From Ferruginibacter sp. (GTDB lineage Bacteria; Bacteroidota; Bacteroidia; Chitinophagales; Chitinophagaceae): a stretch of 64,000 nt of DNA. Position 1 is the stretch's first letter. Each line of letters opens with the position of its first letter. This document shows, piece by piece, positions 1 through 8,975 of this stretch. The position numbers and the translations under genes are program-made. The notes beneath the pieces were generated by a model, which had not been told where the DNA came from, made no database searches, and saw only the letters and a program-made list of their open reading frames with translations. The stretch covers positions 1 to 64,000 of the forward strand of contig JAQBNH010000007.1 of the NCBI GenBank assembly GCA_028288705.1. The letters are read 5' to 3'.

Positions 1-357
<357 letters not shown>

Positions 358-527
358 GTAAATGAGTTGTTATGATCTGACTGTGTAATTTCATTGGAAA
401 TTAACGTCAAATTCTAAATTAATATTTGCGCTAACATTACCTTTAAACCTGTTGATTTATTGCTGCTGTTTCCAAACTTTCAAAGATCTTTAAGCTTTTA
501 ATTCGCTTCCCTTTTTGATTGGGGTTG

Positions 528-559
528 CAAATGTAGGAGCTTTTATTTTACCACCCAAA
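528..559 (-). promoter_or_regulatory. rRNA promoter P1 (Bacteroidetes -33/-7)
   Basis: Minus strand: TTTG (556-559), 20-bp spacer, TACATTTG (528-535); matches TTTG-N19/20-TAnnTTTG. Confidence 0.8.
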
Positions 560-653
560 TTTTCTTTCGAATTTCTTTAAAATTTTTAAAGATTTTCAAT
601 GTTGTTTTTGAGCAATGATTTCTTAAGAACTACCCCGTTTTTCTGCGGGAGTG

Positions 654-685
654 CAAAGGTAATAACCTTTACATTATCAACCAAA
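654..685 (-). promoter_or_regulatory. rRNA promoter P2 (Bacteroidetes -33/-7)
   Basis: Minus strand: TTTG (682-685), 20-bp spacer, TACCTTTG (654-661). Confidence 0.8.
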
Positions 686-745
686 TATTTCTAACTTTTT
701 TATTTGCTTTTTCCTTTGAAAAAACCCCGTTTTTAATTCGGATTG

Positions 746-777
746 CAAAGGTAAGAGCAGTTAGATTATCCACCAAA
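746..777 (-). promoter_or_regulatory. rRNA promoter P3 (Bacteroidetes -33/-7)
   Basis: Minus strand: TTTG (774-777), 20-bp spacer, TACCTTTG (746-753). Confidence 0.8.
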
Positions 778-837
778 TTTTTCTAAACTTTTTTATTTCT
801 TTTTCCTTTGAAAAAGCCCCTTTTTTAATTGGGAGTG

Positions 838-869
838 CAAAGGTAAGAGTAGCTAGATTACCATCCAAA
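838..869 (-). promoter_or_regulatory. rRNA promoter P4 (Bacteroidetes -33/-7)
   Basis: Minus strand: TTTG (866-869), 20-bp spacer, TACCTTTG (838-845). Confidence 0.8.
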
Positions 870-954
870 TTTTCTTTGAAAATTTCAAAGATTTTTTCAG
901 GCTTTTTTAGTGCGACTTTTTTAAGAACTTCTGCCTTTTTTCAAAAGCGGACGG

Positions 955-985
955 CAAAGATAAGGGCCTGTAAACTCCCACCAAA
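955..985 (-). promoter_or_regulatory. rRNA promoter P5 (Bacteroidetes -33/-7)
   Basis: Minus strand: TTTG (982-985), 19-bp spacer, TATCTTTG (955-962). Confidence 0.75.
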
Positions 986-1135
986 ATTAATTTGAACCAT
1001 TTCCTGTTAAAACCGTCCTAACGCATCCGAATCATTCCTAATAAGGCAGTAACAACAGGCCATTCAGCCGATAAAAATTTCTGAAAATAAATTGGAATCA
1101 TTTGCTCCTTAACCAGTTGCAAACAATAAAGGCAG

Positions 1136-1891
1136 CTATAACCCGCCCAGGAAACCCTCTGGATAACTAACCCCGAGCAGTGTTAACCCATGAGCGGGCA
1201 TCGAAAAATCAGCTTTAGTGGGATCTTTTGCCTCAATAATTGCCGAAAATTCGTTCGGGGTAAGCTTTCCCCTCCCCAGTTTCAACATCGTACCCACCAG
1301 GCCACGAACCATTCCGCGTAAAAAACGGTTCCCTCTTACATAATAAACCAGTTGTTTGCCTTCTCTCTCCCACTCACTTTCATGGATGCTGCAGTTAAAT
1401 GTATGCACCTGGCTGTTTCGTTTGGCGAAACTTTCAAAATCAGTCGCGGCTAAAATCTGCCGCGCCCCTTCATTTAACAGCTCCAGATCCAGGTCATAAG
1501 GATAATAAAACCCCATCCCCTCCATAAAAGGATCCTTGTCGCTATATATAGTATAGGCATACCGGCGTGATAAAGCATCAAAACGGCAATGCGCACCGTC
1601 TTTTACCGGTACGATCTGCTTAACCACAATATCAGCGGGAAGTATGGCATTCAGGTGATAAACTGCTTTGTTGGCGCCTGCCGGATCAATAGCGGCGTCA
1701 AAATGGAAGTAATTCTGGCGGGCATGAACGCCGGCATCTGTTCGGGAAGAACCAGTGAGAGAGAAATCCTGCCGGTAATAGGTAGACAATGCTTTTTCAA
1801 TCTCCGCCTGAACGGTATTTGCATTCTGCTGTACCTGGAAACCGGCATATGCCGTGCCCTTATATGCAACCTCTATAAAAAAACGTGGCAT
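1136..1891 (-). CDS. truA: tRNA pseudouridine(38-40) synthase TruA
   Basis: 251 aa; YKGTAYAGFQVQ and GSSRTDAGVHA motifs. Confidence 0.95.
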   Translation of the reverse strand: MPRFFIEVAYKGTAYAGFQVQQNANTVQAEIEKALSTYYRQDFSLTGSSRTDAGVHARQNYFHFDAAIDPAGANKAVYHLNAILPADIVVKQIVPVKDGAHCRFDALSRRYAYTIYSDKDPFMEGMGFYYPYDLDLELLNEGARQILAATDFESFAKRNSQVHTFNCSIHESEWEREGKQLVYYVRGNRFLRGMVRGLVGTMLKLGRGKLTPNEFSAIIEAKDPTKADFSMPAHGLTLLGVSYPEGFLGGL

Positions 1892-1900
1892 TTGCTGTGG

Positions 1901-3082
1901 TTAATTGCGAAGCATGGCCCGGAAACGGGTTTGATAATATTCCTCCGTAAACTGGCTTTCCAGTGCAGGGAAGTTTTGCGTGTCGTGGATTCGCGGATAG
2001 GCCGCATCGAAAAACCGGTAACGGCCGTCTTCTTTTAAGAACAGCAGCCCCAGATTTTTCACTTGTTCCGTAGAATAGCACTTAGCCTTAAAGAGTTTGC
2101 GGGCTACGCTGATCATATCATCGTCAGAATCTTCCGCCGCCATCTTCTTCCTAGTTTTTAAAAAATCCTCCTCGGTAGCCATAGCCTTACAGTCGGAATT
2201 GATCGTCAACGCTGCTATGGTTTCCTTTTTGGCTTCCGTTTTCACCGGCGCCAGGGCTGTTTCCACAGGCGGCACAACTACCGGGCTGGTTAATTTCGTG
2301 GAATCACTATTGGGATTGGGCAATTCAATATTTAAAAACTTTTTGTCTTCTTTATTTTCAACCGGTGGAGTCCGGACAAGATCACGGATGACAACGGTAT
2401 CAGGAACCGGTTCTTTAATTACCTGGGGAATGATTTCGGTTACCGGCATTGTTTTCTCATAAGGAATGAACAACCGGATCGTATCTGTTCCGTCAGCCAT
2501 CTGGTCTATATATATAACGGCACGCCCATTTTCTTCCTTAGTTGTGGCCAAAACACTGATCTTCTCCTTCGCAGTTATAACCGGCTTATCTTCCACAACC
2601 GGTTTAACCGGGACCGTCACCACAGGAGCGGCAGGTTGATTCACTTCCTTCAGCGAAGGCGTATTCACTACATCTGCGAGCACATTGGAGAATACATCCG
2701 TTTTATTTTCGGTTTTCACCGTAGGGTTAGTTCCCGCAAACCCTGTATTCATCGCTACTTCCAGTGTTTGCATATTGAACAGTCCCCAACCTTTTTCAGC
2801 GAAATTCTTCAATATATATCCTGCATCAGCGGTTTTAACCGAAACGGGAATCGTTTGCAGAGGCCATTCATTTTTCGGAAAGCCAATGGATAAGGTATAA
2901 TCTCCCGACTGAAGTTTAGGTATGATCAGGTAACCTGCCGATGAAGAACTATATAATTTATCGTTCATCCGCACGTAAAAAGACTGCTTATTATCGGTTT
3001 GCAGGTAAATAAAGTGATTCAGCTGCGCTTTCCCGGTAACAGCAGCACAAACGAAAAACAAGAAGATAAGCGCACGATTCAT
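1901..3082 (-). CDS. Secreted DUF4476-like protein
   Basis: 393 aa; signal peptide; C-terminal region resembles DUF4476 (short helical repeats ending in ...YYQTRFRAMLRN). Confidence 0.6.
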   Translation of the reverse strand: MNRALIFLFFVCAAVTGKAQLNHFIYLQTDNKQSFYVRMNDKLYSSSSAGYLIIPKLQSGDYTLSIGFPKNEWPLQTIPVSVKTADAGYILKNFAEKGWGLFNMQTLEVAMNTGFAGTNPTVKTENKTDVFSNVLADVVNTPSLKEVNQPAAPVVTVPVKPVVEDKPVITAKEKISVLATTKEENGRAVIYIDQMADGTDTIRLFIPYEKTMPVTEIIPQVIKEPVPDTVVIRDLVRTPPVENKEDKKFLNIELPNPNSDSTKLTSPVVVPPVETALAPVKTEAKKETIAALTINSDCKAMATEEDFLKTRKKMAAEDSDDDMISVARKLFKAKCYSTEQVKNLGLLFLKEDGRYRFFDAAYPRIHDTQNFPALESQFTEEYYQTRFRAMLRN

Positions 3083-3190
3083 TAATGATTTCTTTGCTTA
3101 CAAAGCTAACCAATATCAATCATTTGCCATTTATAAAAAAATCTGCGGAGCAGAACTTATCTCCCGTTACTTTTACGAAAACAGATAAAT

Positions 3191-5629
3191 ATGAAACGAT
3201 TTTTATTATTGTGCGCAATCGCGGCAATACCGGTTACAATGATGGCGCAGCCCGGCGAACCACAGGATACTTCCTGGAAAAAAGTACTTCGGGAAAGCTA
3301 TCCGCGAACCAATGATTTGGTACATACAAAACTCGACGTACGGTTCGACTATGATAAGTCTTATATGTACGGGAAAGAATGGTTAACGCTTCAACCCCAT
3401 TTTTATCCAACCGACAGCGTTTTACTGGATGCGAAAGGAATGGACATCAAAGAACTCTCTCTCGTAAAAGGAACGGCAAAATCTACCCTTAAATACAGTT
3501 ACGATGGTAAACAATTGAATGTAAAACTGGATAAGCTGTACAAAGCAGGTGAAAAGTACACGCTCTACATCGATTATACCAGCAAACCAAACGAACTGGA
3601 AGCTGAAGGAAGCGCCGCGATCACTGATGCAAAAGGCCTGTATTTTATCAATCCAAAAGGAGAAGATAAAGATAAACCAACGCAGATCTGGACGCAGGGT
3701 GAAACGGAAGCCAACAGTGCCTGGATGGTAACCATCGATAAACCAAATCAGAAAACAACAGAAGAGATCAGCATGACTGTTCCTTCAAAATATGTGACGC
3801 TTAGCAATGGCTTGTTGTTAAGCCAGAAGAAAAACAGCGATGGCACACGTACGGACTATTGGAAAATGGATCTTCCCCACGCTCCTTACCTGTTCTTCAT
3901 GGGCGTTGGTGATTTCGTAATTACGAAAGACAGCTATAAAGGAAAAGAAGTTAGTTACTATACCGAAAAGGAATATGCTCCTTATGCACGAAAAATATTC
4001 GGCAATACGCCTGAAATGATCAAATTCTTTTCTGAGAAACTCGGCGTAGACTACCCATGGCAGAAATACTCCCAGATCGTTGGACGTGATTATGTAAGCG
4101 GTGCCATGGAGAACACGACTGCTACCCTGCACCAGGAAAGTGCTTACCAAAATGCCCGCCAGCTCGTTGATGGAAATGGCTGGGAAGAAACGATCGCCCA
4201 TGAATTGTTTCACCAATGGTTTGGTGACCTGGTAACAGCGGAAAGCTGGAGCAACCTTACCGTAAATGAAAGTTTCGCCAATTACAGCGAATACCTTTGG
4301 GATGAATACAAGCATGGTAAAGATTATGCCGATGCACATAACCTGGAAGACATGCAGGGTTACCTGGGCAGCGGTAGCGAAAGCAAAAACCTGGTGCGTT
4401 ATTATTATGCTGATAAAGAAGATATGTTCGATGCCGTGAGTTACAATAAAGGCGGCCGTATTTTAAACATGCTGCGTAATTACGTTGGTGATGACGCATT
4501 TTTTAAATCTCTGAACTTATACCTGACGACGAATAAATTCAAAGCCGGTGAAGCAGGATTGCTGCGCCTGGCGTTTGAAGAAGTTACCGGTAAAGACATG
4601 AACTGGTTCTGGAATCAATGGTATTATGGCAGCGGTCACCCGAAACTGAAGATCAGTTACAATTACGATCTGCCAGGTGTTTCAAGGGTAATTATCGAAC
4701 AAACACAGAAGTCGGACAAAGTATTCAAATTACCGATCGCAGTAGATATCTACGGCACCGGCGGTGCTAAAACCCGTTACAATGTTTGGGTAGATGCTAA
4801 AATTGATACCCTTTCCTTCAATACCGGCAGCAAACCGGAACTCATTAACGTTGATGCGGATAAGATCCTGTTAGCAGAAAAAACAGATGATAAAACGGAA
4901 GCCAATTTCATCGCACAGTGGAAATACGCGAAGAATTATATGGATCGTCGCGAAGCACTGGACTTCTTCGCAAAAAAGAATATGCCTGAACTGGCGAAAG
5001 GTTTAAAAGACAAGTTTGCCGGCCTGCGCATTTATACCATGCAAAAACTGGCAGCCTCTCCTTATAAAGCCGACCCGGTTGTACTGGCTGATGTAGAGGA
5101 ACTGGCCCGTACGGCTTCTCATAAAAAAACCAAAGCTGCAGCCATTACTTACCTTACTAAAAACGGGGATGCGAAATATGCACCTATTTTCAATGCTGCT
5201 GTCAGCGATTCATCTTACAGTGTTGCAGGTGCTGCATTAACAGCTTTAGCAACATTAGAACCTGCTAATTCCTACACGCTTGCTAAAAAGTACGCCGTTG
5301 ATGCGAAAGGCCGTTTGGGTGATGCCGTAAACACGATCCTGGTAAGCCAGGGAACAGAAGCTGATTTCGAATTTATCAGCAAAACTTATAATGATGCTCC
5401 CCCAACACAGCAAAAGATCGCGATGACCGACAAGTTTGGCGATTACCTGGTTAAGTTGAACGATATCAGCAAAATCAAAACGGGGATTGACTACATCATC
5501 AATTTCCGTAAAATGATCCCTGAGCAATTCCGTTCATTTGTGGATCCGGGCTTTAAGAAAGTATTCGACAAACTGGCAACTGCAAAAGGAGCCGAAATAA
5601 GAAGTTACGTGGATTCCGTGTTTAAATAA
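3191..5629 (+). CDS. M1 family metallopeptidase (aminopeptidase)
   Basis: 812 aa; signal peptide; GAMEN and HELFHQWFGD...NESFANY zinc-protease motifs. Confidence 0.95.
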   Translation: MKRFLLLCAIAAIPVTMMAQPGEPQDTSWKKVLRESYPRTNDLVHTKLDVRFDYDKSYMYGKEWLTLQPHFYPTDSVLLDAKGMDIKELSLVKGTAKSTLKYSYDGKQLNVKLDKLYKAGEKYTLYIDYTSKPNELEAEGSAAITDAKGLYFINPKGEDKDKPTQIWTQGETEANSAWMVTIDKPNQKTTEEISMTVPSKYVTLSNGLLLSQKKNSDGTRTDYWKMDLPHAPYLFFMGVGDFVITKDSYKGKEVSYYTEKEYAPYARKIFGNTPEMIKFFSEKLGVDYPWQKYSQIVGRDYVSGAMENTTATLHQESAYQNARQLVDGNGWEETIAHELFHQWFGDLVTAESWSNLTVNESFANYSEYLWDEYKHGKDYADAHNLEDMQGYLGSGSESKNLVRYYYADKEDMFDAVSYNKGGRILNMLRNYVGDDAFFKSLNLYLTTNKFKAGEAGLLRLAFEEVTGKDMNWFWNQWYYGSGHPKLKISYNYDLPGVSRVIIEQTQKSDKVFKLPIAVDIYGTGGAKTRYNVWVDAKIDTLSFNTGSKPELINVDADKILLAEKTDDKTEANFIAQWKYAKNYMDRREALDFFAKKNMPELAKGLKDKFAGLRIYTMQKLAASPYKADPVVLADVEELARTASHKKTKAAAITYLTKNGDAKYAPIFNAAVSDSSYSVAGAALTALATLEPANSYTLAKKYAVDAKGRLGDAVNTILVSQGTEADFEFISKTYNDAPPTQQKIAMTDKFGDYLVKLNDISKIKTGIDYIINFRKMIPEQFRSFVDPGFKKVFDKLATAKGAEIRSYVDSVFK

Positions 5630-5646
5630 CCTGAACCTGTTCAACA

Positions 5647-5680
5647 TAAAAAAAGCCCTCGTTTAACGGGGGCCTTTTTT
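5647..5680 (+). terminator. Rho-independent-like terminator after M1 peptidase
   Basis: AAAAAAGCCCTCGTTTAACGGGGGCCTTTTTT hairpin with T-tract. Confidence 0.7.
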
Positions 5681-5821
5681 ATATATTTTCTCCCGGGATG
5701 ATTTTAGTGCAGAGCGGAAAGAGTTTTTGATGGCTTTTTGAACGTGTCCATGCTAACTGTGTCAAAATAAAAAAAACATTTGGGAATGGACACAGAAAAA
5801 ATAAGAGCAGCCGTGGCAATC

Positions 5822-5962
5822 TACATGTAATTCCGCTTATCTTTTTTGCATTATCAGGTATATGAGCAGATATAGAGGCCATTTTTTAAGGCAAAATATA
5901 CATGTAATCAGGCGCTTTTTTTATGCAAAAATGTAGATAAACAGGGGCCTTTTTTTGCAAAT
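5822..5962. repeat. Degenerate direct repeats (three copies) in intergenic region
   Basis: TACATGTAAT at 5822-5831 and 5899-5908; TAATCAGGCGCTTTTTTTATGCAAA and TAAACAGGGGCCTTTTTTTGCAAA are near copies. Confidence 0.45.
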
Positions 5963-5990
5963 CTGCGATGTTTTTGCCTACGGAATTTCT

Positions 5991-6172
5991 AAAAGACCGA
6001 TAATCGCTGTTATAGCGGGGCGTCGGTCAATGGCTATGGTGGGTCGGGAGATCAGGCCCTTGAGAATATGGCGGGGGCCACAGCTGCAGCGTAAGCAGCG
6101 TTGAAATTCAGTCTTCAAAATAAGCACCGGTCGACCTCAACTAAAATGGCCCCAATACAAGGGCCATTTTAT
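5991..6172 (+). ncRNA. Candidate structured small RNA ending in a strong terminator
   Basis: Hairpins GACCGA/TCGGTC, GGCCC/GGGCC and GCTGC/GCAGC, then AAAATGGCCC-CAATACAA-GGGCCATTTT; no matching ORF. Confidence 0.35.
6143..6170. terminator. Perfect 10-bp-stem terminator hairpin
   Basis: AAAATGGCCC/GGGCCATTTT with an 8-nt loop; A and T tracts allow bidirectional function. Confidence 0.75.
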
Positions 6173-6226
6173 TATGAGTTTGAGAATTCTACATGCTAAT
6201 TAAATTCGGCCCTTACCCGATGAGGC

Positions 6227-7045
6227 TTACCAGCTGCCACTGGCACCACCACCTCCGAAGCTTCCGCCGCCAAAGCCACCAAAGCCGCCTCCACCACCGG
6301 AGCCACCTCCGCCAAATCCGCCTCCGCCACCACGTCCACCGCCCAGCATGCTTCCCCAGAAGATCGTTTCTGCCAGTCCGCGGGAACCACGACGGCTCAT
6401 GAATGTTCCGTTGTTTCCACCTCCACGGGAGGAGAACAGCAGGATAATGATGATGATGATAATGAATGGAAGAATGCTTTTACCCCCAATCTTTTTGGCC
6501 GGTCGCGGCGTATTATATTCCCCGCGCACTGCTTTAATGATGGCGTCCGTTCCTTCATCGATCCCGCGATAGTAGTCGTTTCCCTTAAAATTAGGAACGA
6601 TCACATCCTGGATGATATGGCTGGCAGTAATATCCGGCAAAGCACCTTCCACACCGTAACCGGTCGCGATATTGAGTTTCCGGTCGTCCTTGGAAATCAG
6701 GAGGATGACGCCATTGCTGAATTCTTTGCCGCCTACACCCCAGGCGCGGCCCAGTTTCGTATTGAACTCACTGATATCATTACCATCGAGTGACGGAACG
6801 ATAACCACGGCGATCTGCGTTGAACTGCTGTCGTCGAAAGCCACCAGTTTATTTTCCAGTGCCTGCCGTTGATCCGGGGTGAGAATATTGGCAAAATCAT
6901 TTACCAGTGTTTGTACGCCGGTACGTGGGGTTAATAAATCGTCCGCCTTGAACGGTTGCGCAAAACCCATCACGAAACTGAAAAGCAACAGCCAGACTGC
7001 TGCAAGCTTTTTCATTCCCGAATACTTAAGTGCCTGTCGCAACAT
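6227..7045 (-). CDS. TPM domain protein (YgcG-like) with Gly-rich C-terminal tail
   Basis: 272 aa; TPM-type DFANILTPDQRQALENKL...IAVVIVPSLDGNDI; TM helix; GGGGGFGGG tail. Confidence 0.85.
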   Translation of the reverse strand: MLRQALKYSGMKKLAAVWLLLFSFVMGFAQPFKADDLLTPRTGVQTLVNDFANILTPDQRQALENKLVAFDDSSSTQIAVVIVPSLDGNDISEFNTKLGRAWGVGGKEFSNGVILLISKDDRKLNIATGYGVEGALPDITASHIIQDVIVPNFKGNDYYRGIDEGTDAIIKAVRGEYNTPRPAKKIGGKSILPFIIIIIIILLFSSRGGGNNGTFMSRRGSRGLAETIFWGSMLGGGRGGGGGFGGGGSGGGGGFGGFGGGSFGGGGASGSW

Positions 7046-7054
7046 GTTGTCTTT

Positions 7055-7513
7055 TTATATTTTTCCAAACACGATCTCGTCCGGAAGTTCATTTTTATCT
7101 TCTGTGGCGATGTAAGGAAAGGCCTGGTGAAGCGCCTCGCCTACTTCATACACGCACTGAACAATCCCTTCGGTAAGGTTATCCTTGCTGAAGTTGCTGA
7201 TCATCTTCCTTACTTCCTCATTCCAGAATTCTTTGCCAAGCTTTTCGTAGATACCTGTATCCCCAAATAAGGCCAGTTCCTTATGCTTTACCGCGATATA
7301 CAATAACACGCCGTTGCGATGATCCGTCAGGTGCATTTTGAGCCCGGCGAAGATCTCAGCCGCGCGTTCCAATGGATCTACATATGGATTTTTAGCTTCC
7401 ATATATACACGTATCTCGCCACTGGTACGGCTTTCGCAATTGCGAATCGCTTGTACGATCAGCTGGTTTTCTTCAGCGGTGAAGAATTCCTTCTTTTTAG
7501 AGAAAAGGGACAT
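7055..7513 (-). CDS. TPM domain-containing protein
   Basis: 152 aa; TSGEIRVYME...GVLLYIAVKHKELALFGDTGIYEKLG. Confidence 0.85.
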   Translation of the reverse strand: MSLFSKKKEFFTAEENQLIVQAIRNCESRTSGEIRVYMEAKNPYVDPLERAAEIFAGLKMHLTDHRNGVLLYIAVKHKELALFGDTGIYEKLGKEFWNEEVRKMISNFSKDNLTEGIVQCVYEVGEALHQAFPYIATEDKNELPDEIVFGKI

Positions 7514-7521
7514 GTGCGGGA

Positions 7522-8109
7522 TTACTTAATGTTGAAATTAACATCAGGCGCTTTTTCACTGCCCGGATCTGACTTGTAGAAAGGTTTTTCTCTATACCCA
7601 AAGATGCCCGCAAAAATATTGTTCGGGAAACGTTTTACTTTCAGGTTATAGCCTTCTACTGATTTGTTGTAATCCTGGCGTGCGACATTGATCCGGTTTT
7701 CTGTTCCTTCGATCTGCGTTTGAAAATCGCGGAATGCCGTGGTTGTTTTAAGATCAGGATAAGCTTCAGCAACAGCCATCAACCTGCTGAAAGACCCTTG
7801 CAGGTTTGCCTGTGCTTTTTGATAAGCTTCCAAAGATGCGGGATCATTAATATCTACCTGGATCGATGTGGCTTTAGAACGCGCTTCGATCACTTCTTTC
7901 AATGTTCCTTTTTCAAAATTTGCAGAACCTTCAATGGTTTTAATCACACTGCTGTAAAGGTCTGTACGGCGCTGGTAGTTGGTTTCTACATTGCTCCACA
8001 CTTTTTTTACATCCTGGTCAGCAGTTACCAGGCCGTTATAGGAATTGCATCCCCAAAAGCCCAATACCACTACTACTGCGAGTAAAATCAATAAACCGGA
8101 ACGTTTCAT
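7522..8109 (-). CDS. LemA family protein
   Basis: 195 aa; CNSYNGLVTADQDVKKVWSNVETNYQRRTDL...NIFAGIFGY. Confidence 0.93.
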   Translation of the reverse strand: MKRSGLLILLAVVVVLGFWGCNSYNGLVTADQDVKKVWSNVETNYQRRTDLYSSVIKTIEGSANFEKGTLKEVIEARSKATSIQVDINDPASLEAYQKAQANLQGSFSRLMAVAEAYPDLKTTTAFRDFQTQIEGTENRINVARQDYNKSVEGYNLKVKRFPNNIFAGIFGYREKPFYKSDPGSEKAPDVNFNIK

Positions 8110-8214
8110 ATTAATCTGTTTTAAGGTTAAGGATATAAAATTAGTGATTTATATATCAATTAGCCTTAAAATACTAAAAGCAGTGAACGCGAAAGCCCCG
8201 GCAAAAGCAGGGCA

Positions 8215-8808
8215 CTAAATTTTAGTTGAAGCAGATGTTATTTCTTTGATGAAGATACCGATGGAAGCAGGGGCCGTTTCATCTCCGCCGAAGTAAGGAA
8301 ACAACTGGTAACCTGTTGCCGTAACCGGCAATTCCGCGCGGGGTAAAACTTCCGTGACGCCATCTACTGAAAACGAATACTGCCCGGGCGCTACTGAAAT
8401 TTTGCAAATGATCTCTTTGTTCAATGGCGTAATGGCAATTTCTTTTGAAAAGCGTTCTCCGTTTTTGTAAGCATAGGCATATAACCTGAGCGCATGGTCA
8501 TTCCAGCTCCAGCCAATGCGGGCGCTGTTTAGATGCGGGTCGGTTCCTTCCGTGAAGCCATATAATTTATTAATGTCGTACTGGTTTACAGGATTCAGGG
8601 TTTTGTAGATAGCGGAACTGTCGAACTTAACTACAAAGGCCATTTCTGAAACAGTTACTGGTCGTATAGCTGTCTGATCGCAATAATGATTGCCGGCGCC
8701 GATACGGTATTCTGTAAAATCAGGGGAAATTGGTGCCGGTGCTGGCGTTTCTTTTTGGCAACTAAACAAACTAATGGCAAGGATCGCCAGGGCAAAAAGA
8801 GGTTTCAA
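8215..8808 (-). CDS. Hypothetical lipoprotein
   Basis: 197 aa; lipobox-like LAISLFSCQKE. Confidence 0.6.
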   Translation of the reverse strand: MKPLFALAILAISLFSCQKETPAPAPISPDFTEYRIGAGNHYCDQTAIRPVTVSEMAFVVKFDSSAIYKTLNPVNQYDINKLYGFTEGTDPHLNSARIGWSWNDHALRLYAYAYKNGERFSKEIAITPLNKEIICKISVAPGQYSFSVDGVTEVLPRAELPVTATGYQLFPYFGGDETAPASIGIFIKEITSASTKI

Positions 8809-8942
8809 AGGATATTGGATTTACTTCCCGCAGGATTTGCGGATATGCAAATTTCCCTCATTGCCAAAAATTTACCTGTAGTTCCACGTATTTGATTTCA
8901 TCATAATTCTTCGATATTTTATTCTTACCAGGTCGAAAGAAT

Positions 8943-8971
8943 AAAAAAAGGCTGCAATCGCAGCCCTTTTA
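8943..8971 (-). terminator. Terminator downstream of pgk
   Basis: GGCTGC-AATC-GCAGCC flanked by A/T tracts. Confidence 0.75.
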
Positions 8972-8975
8972 AAAT

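Noticed and set aside
528-985. Repeats upstream of 16S considered as CRISPR-like array
   Set aside because: Units are degenerate, ~92-126 bp apart and match promoter elements; no cas genes.
1589-2038. 149-aa plus-strand ORF
   Set aside because: Antisense to truA and the following gene; no recognisable domain.
2097-2462. Plus-strand ORF opposite the DUF4476-like gene
   Set aside because: Ser-rich antisense shadow of a real coding frame.
3818-4339. 173-aa minus-strand ORF
   Set aside because: Antisense to the M1 peptidase, whose motifs are unambiguous.
6196-6390. Minus-strand Ala/Val/Glu-rich ORF
   Set aside because: Out-of-frame reading of the Gly-rich repeat codons of the TPM protein.
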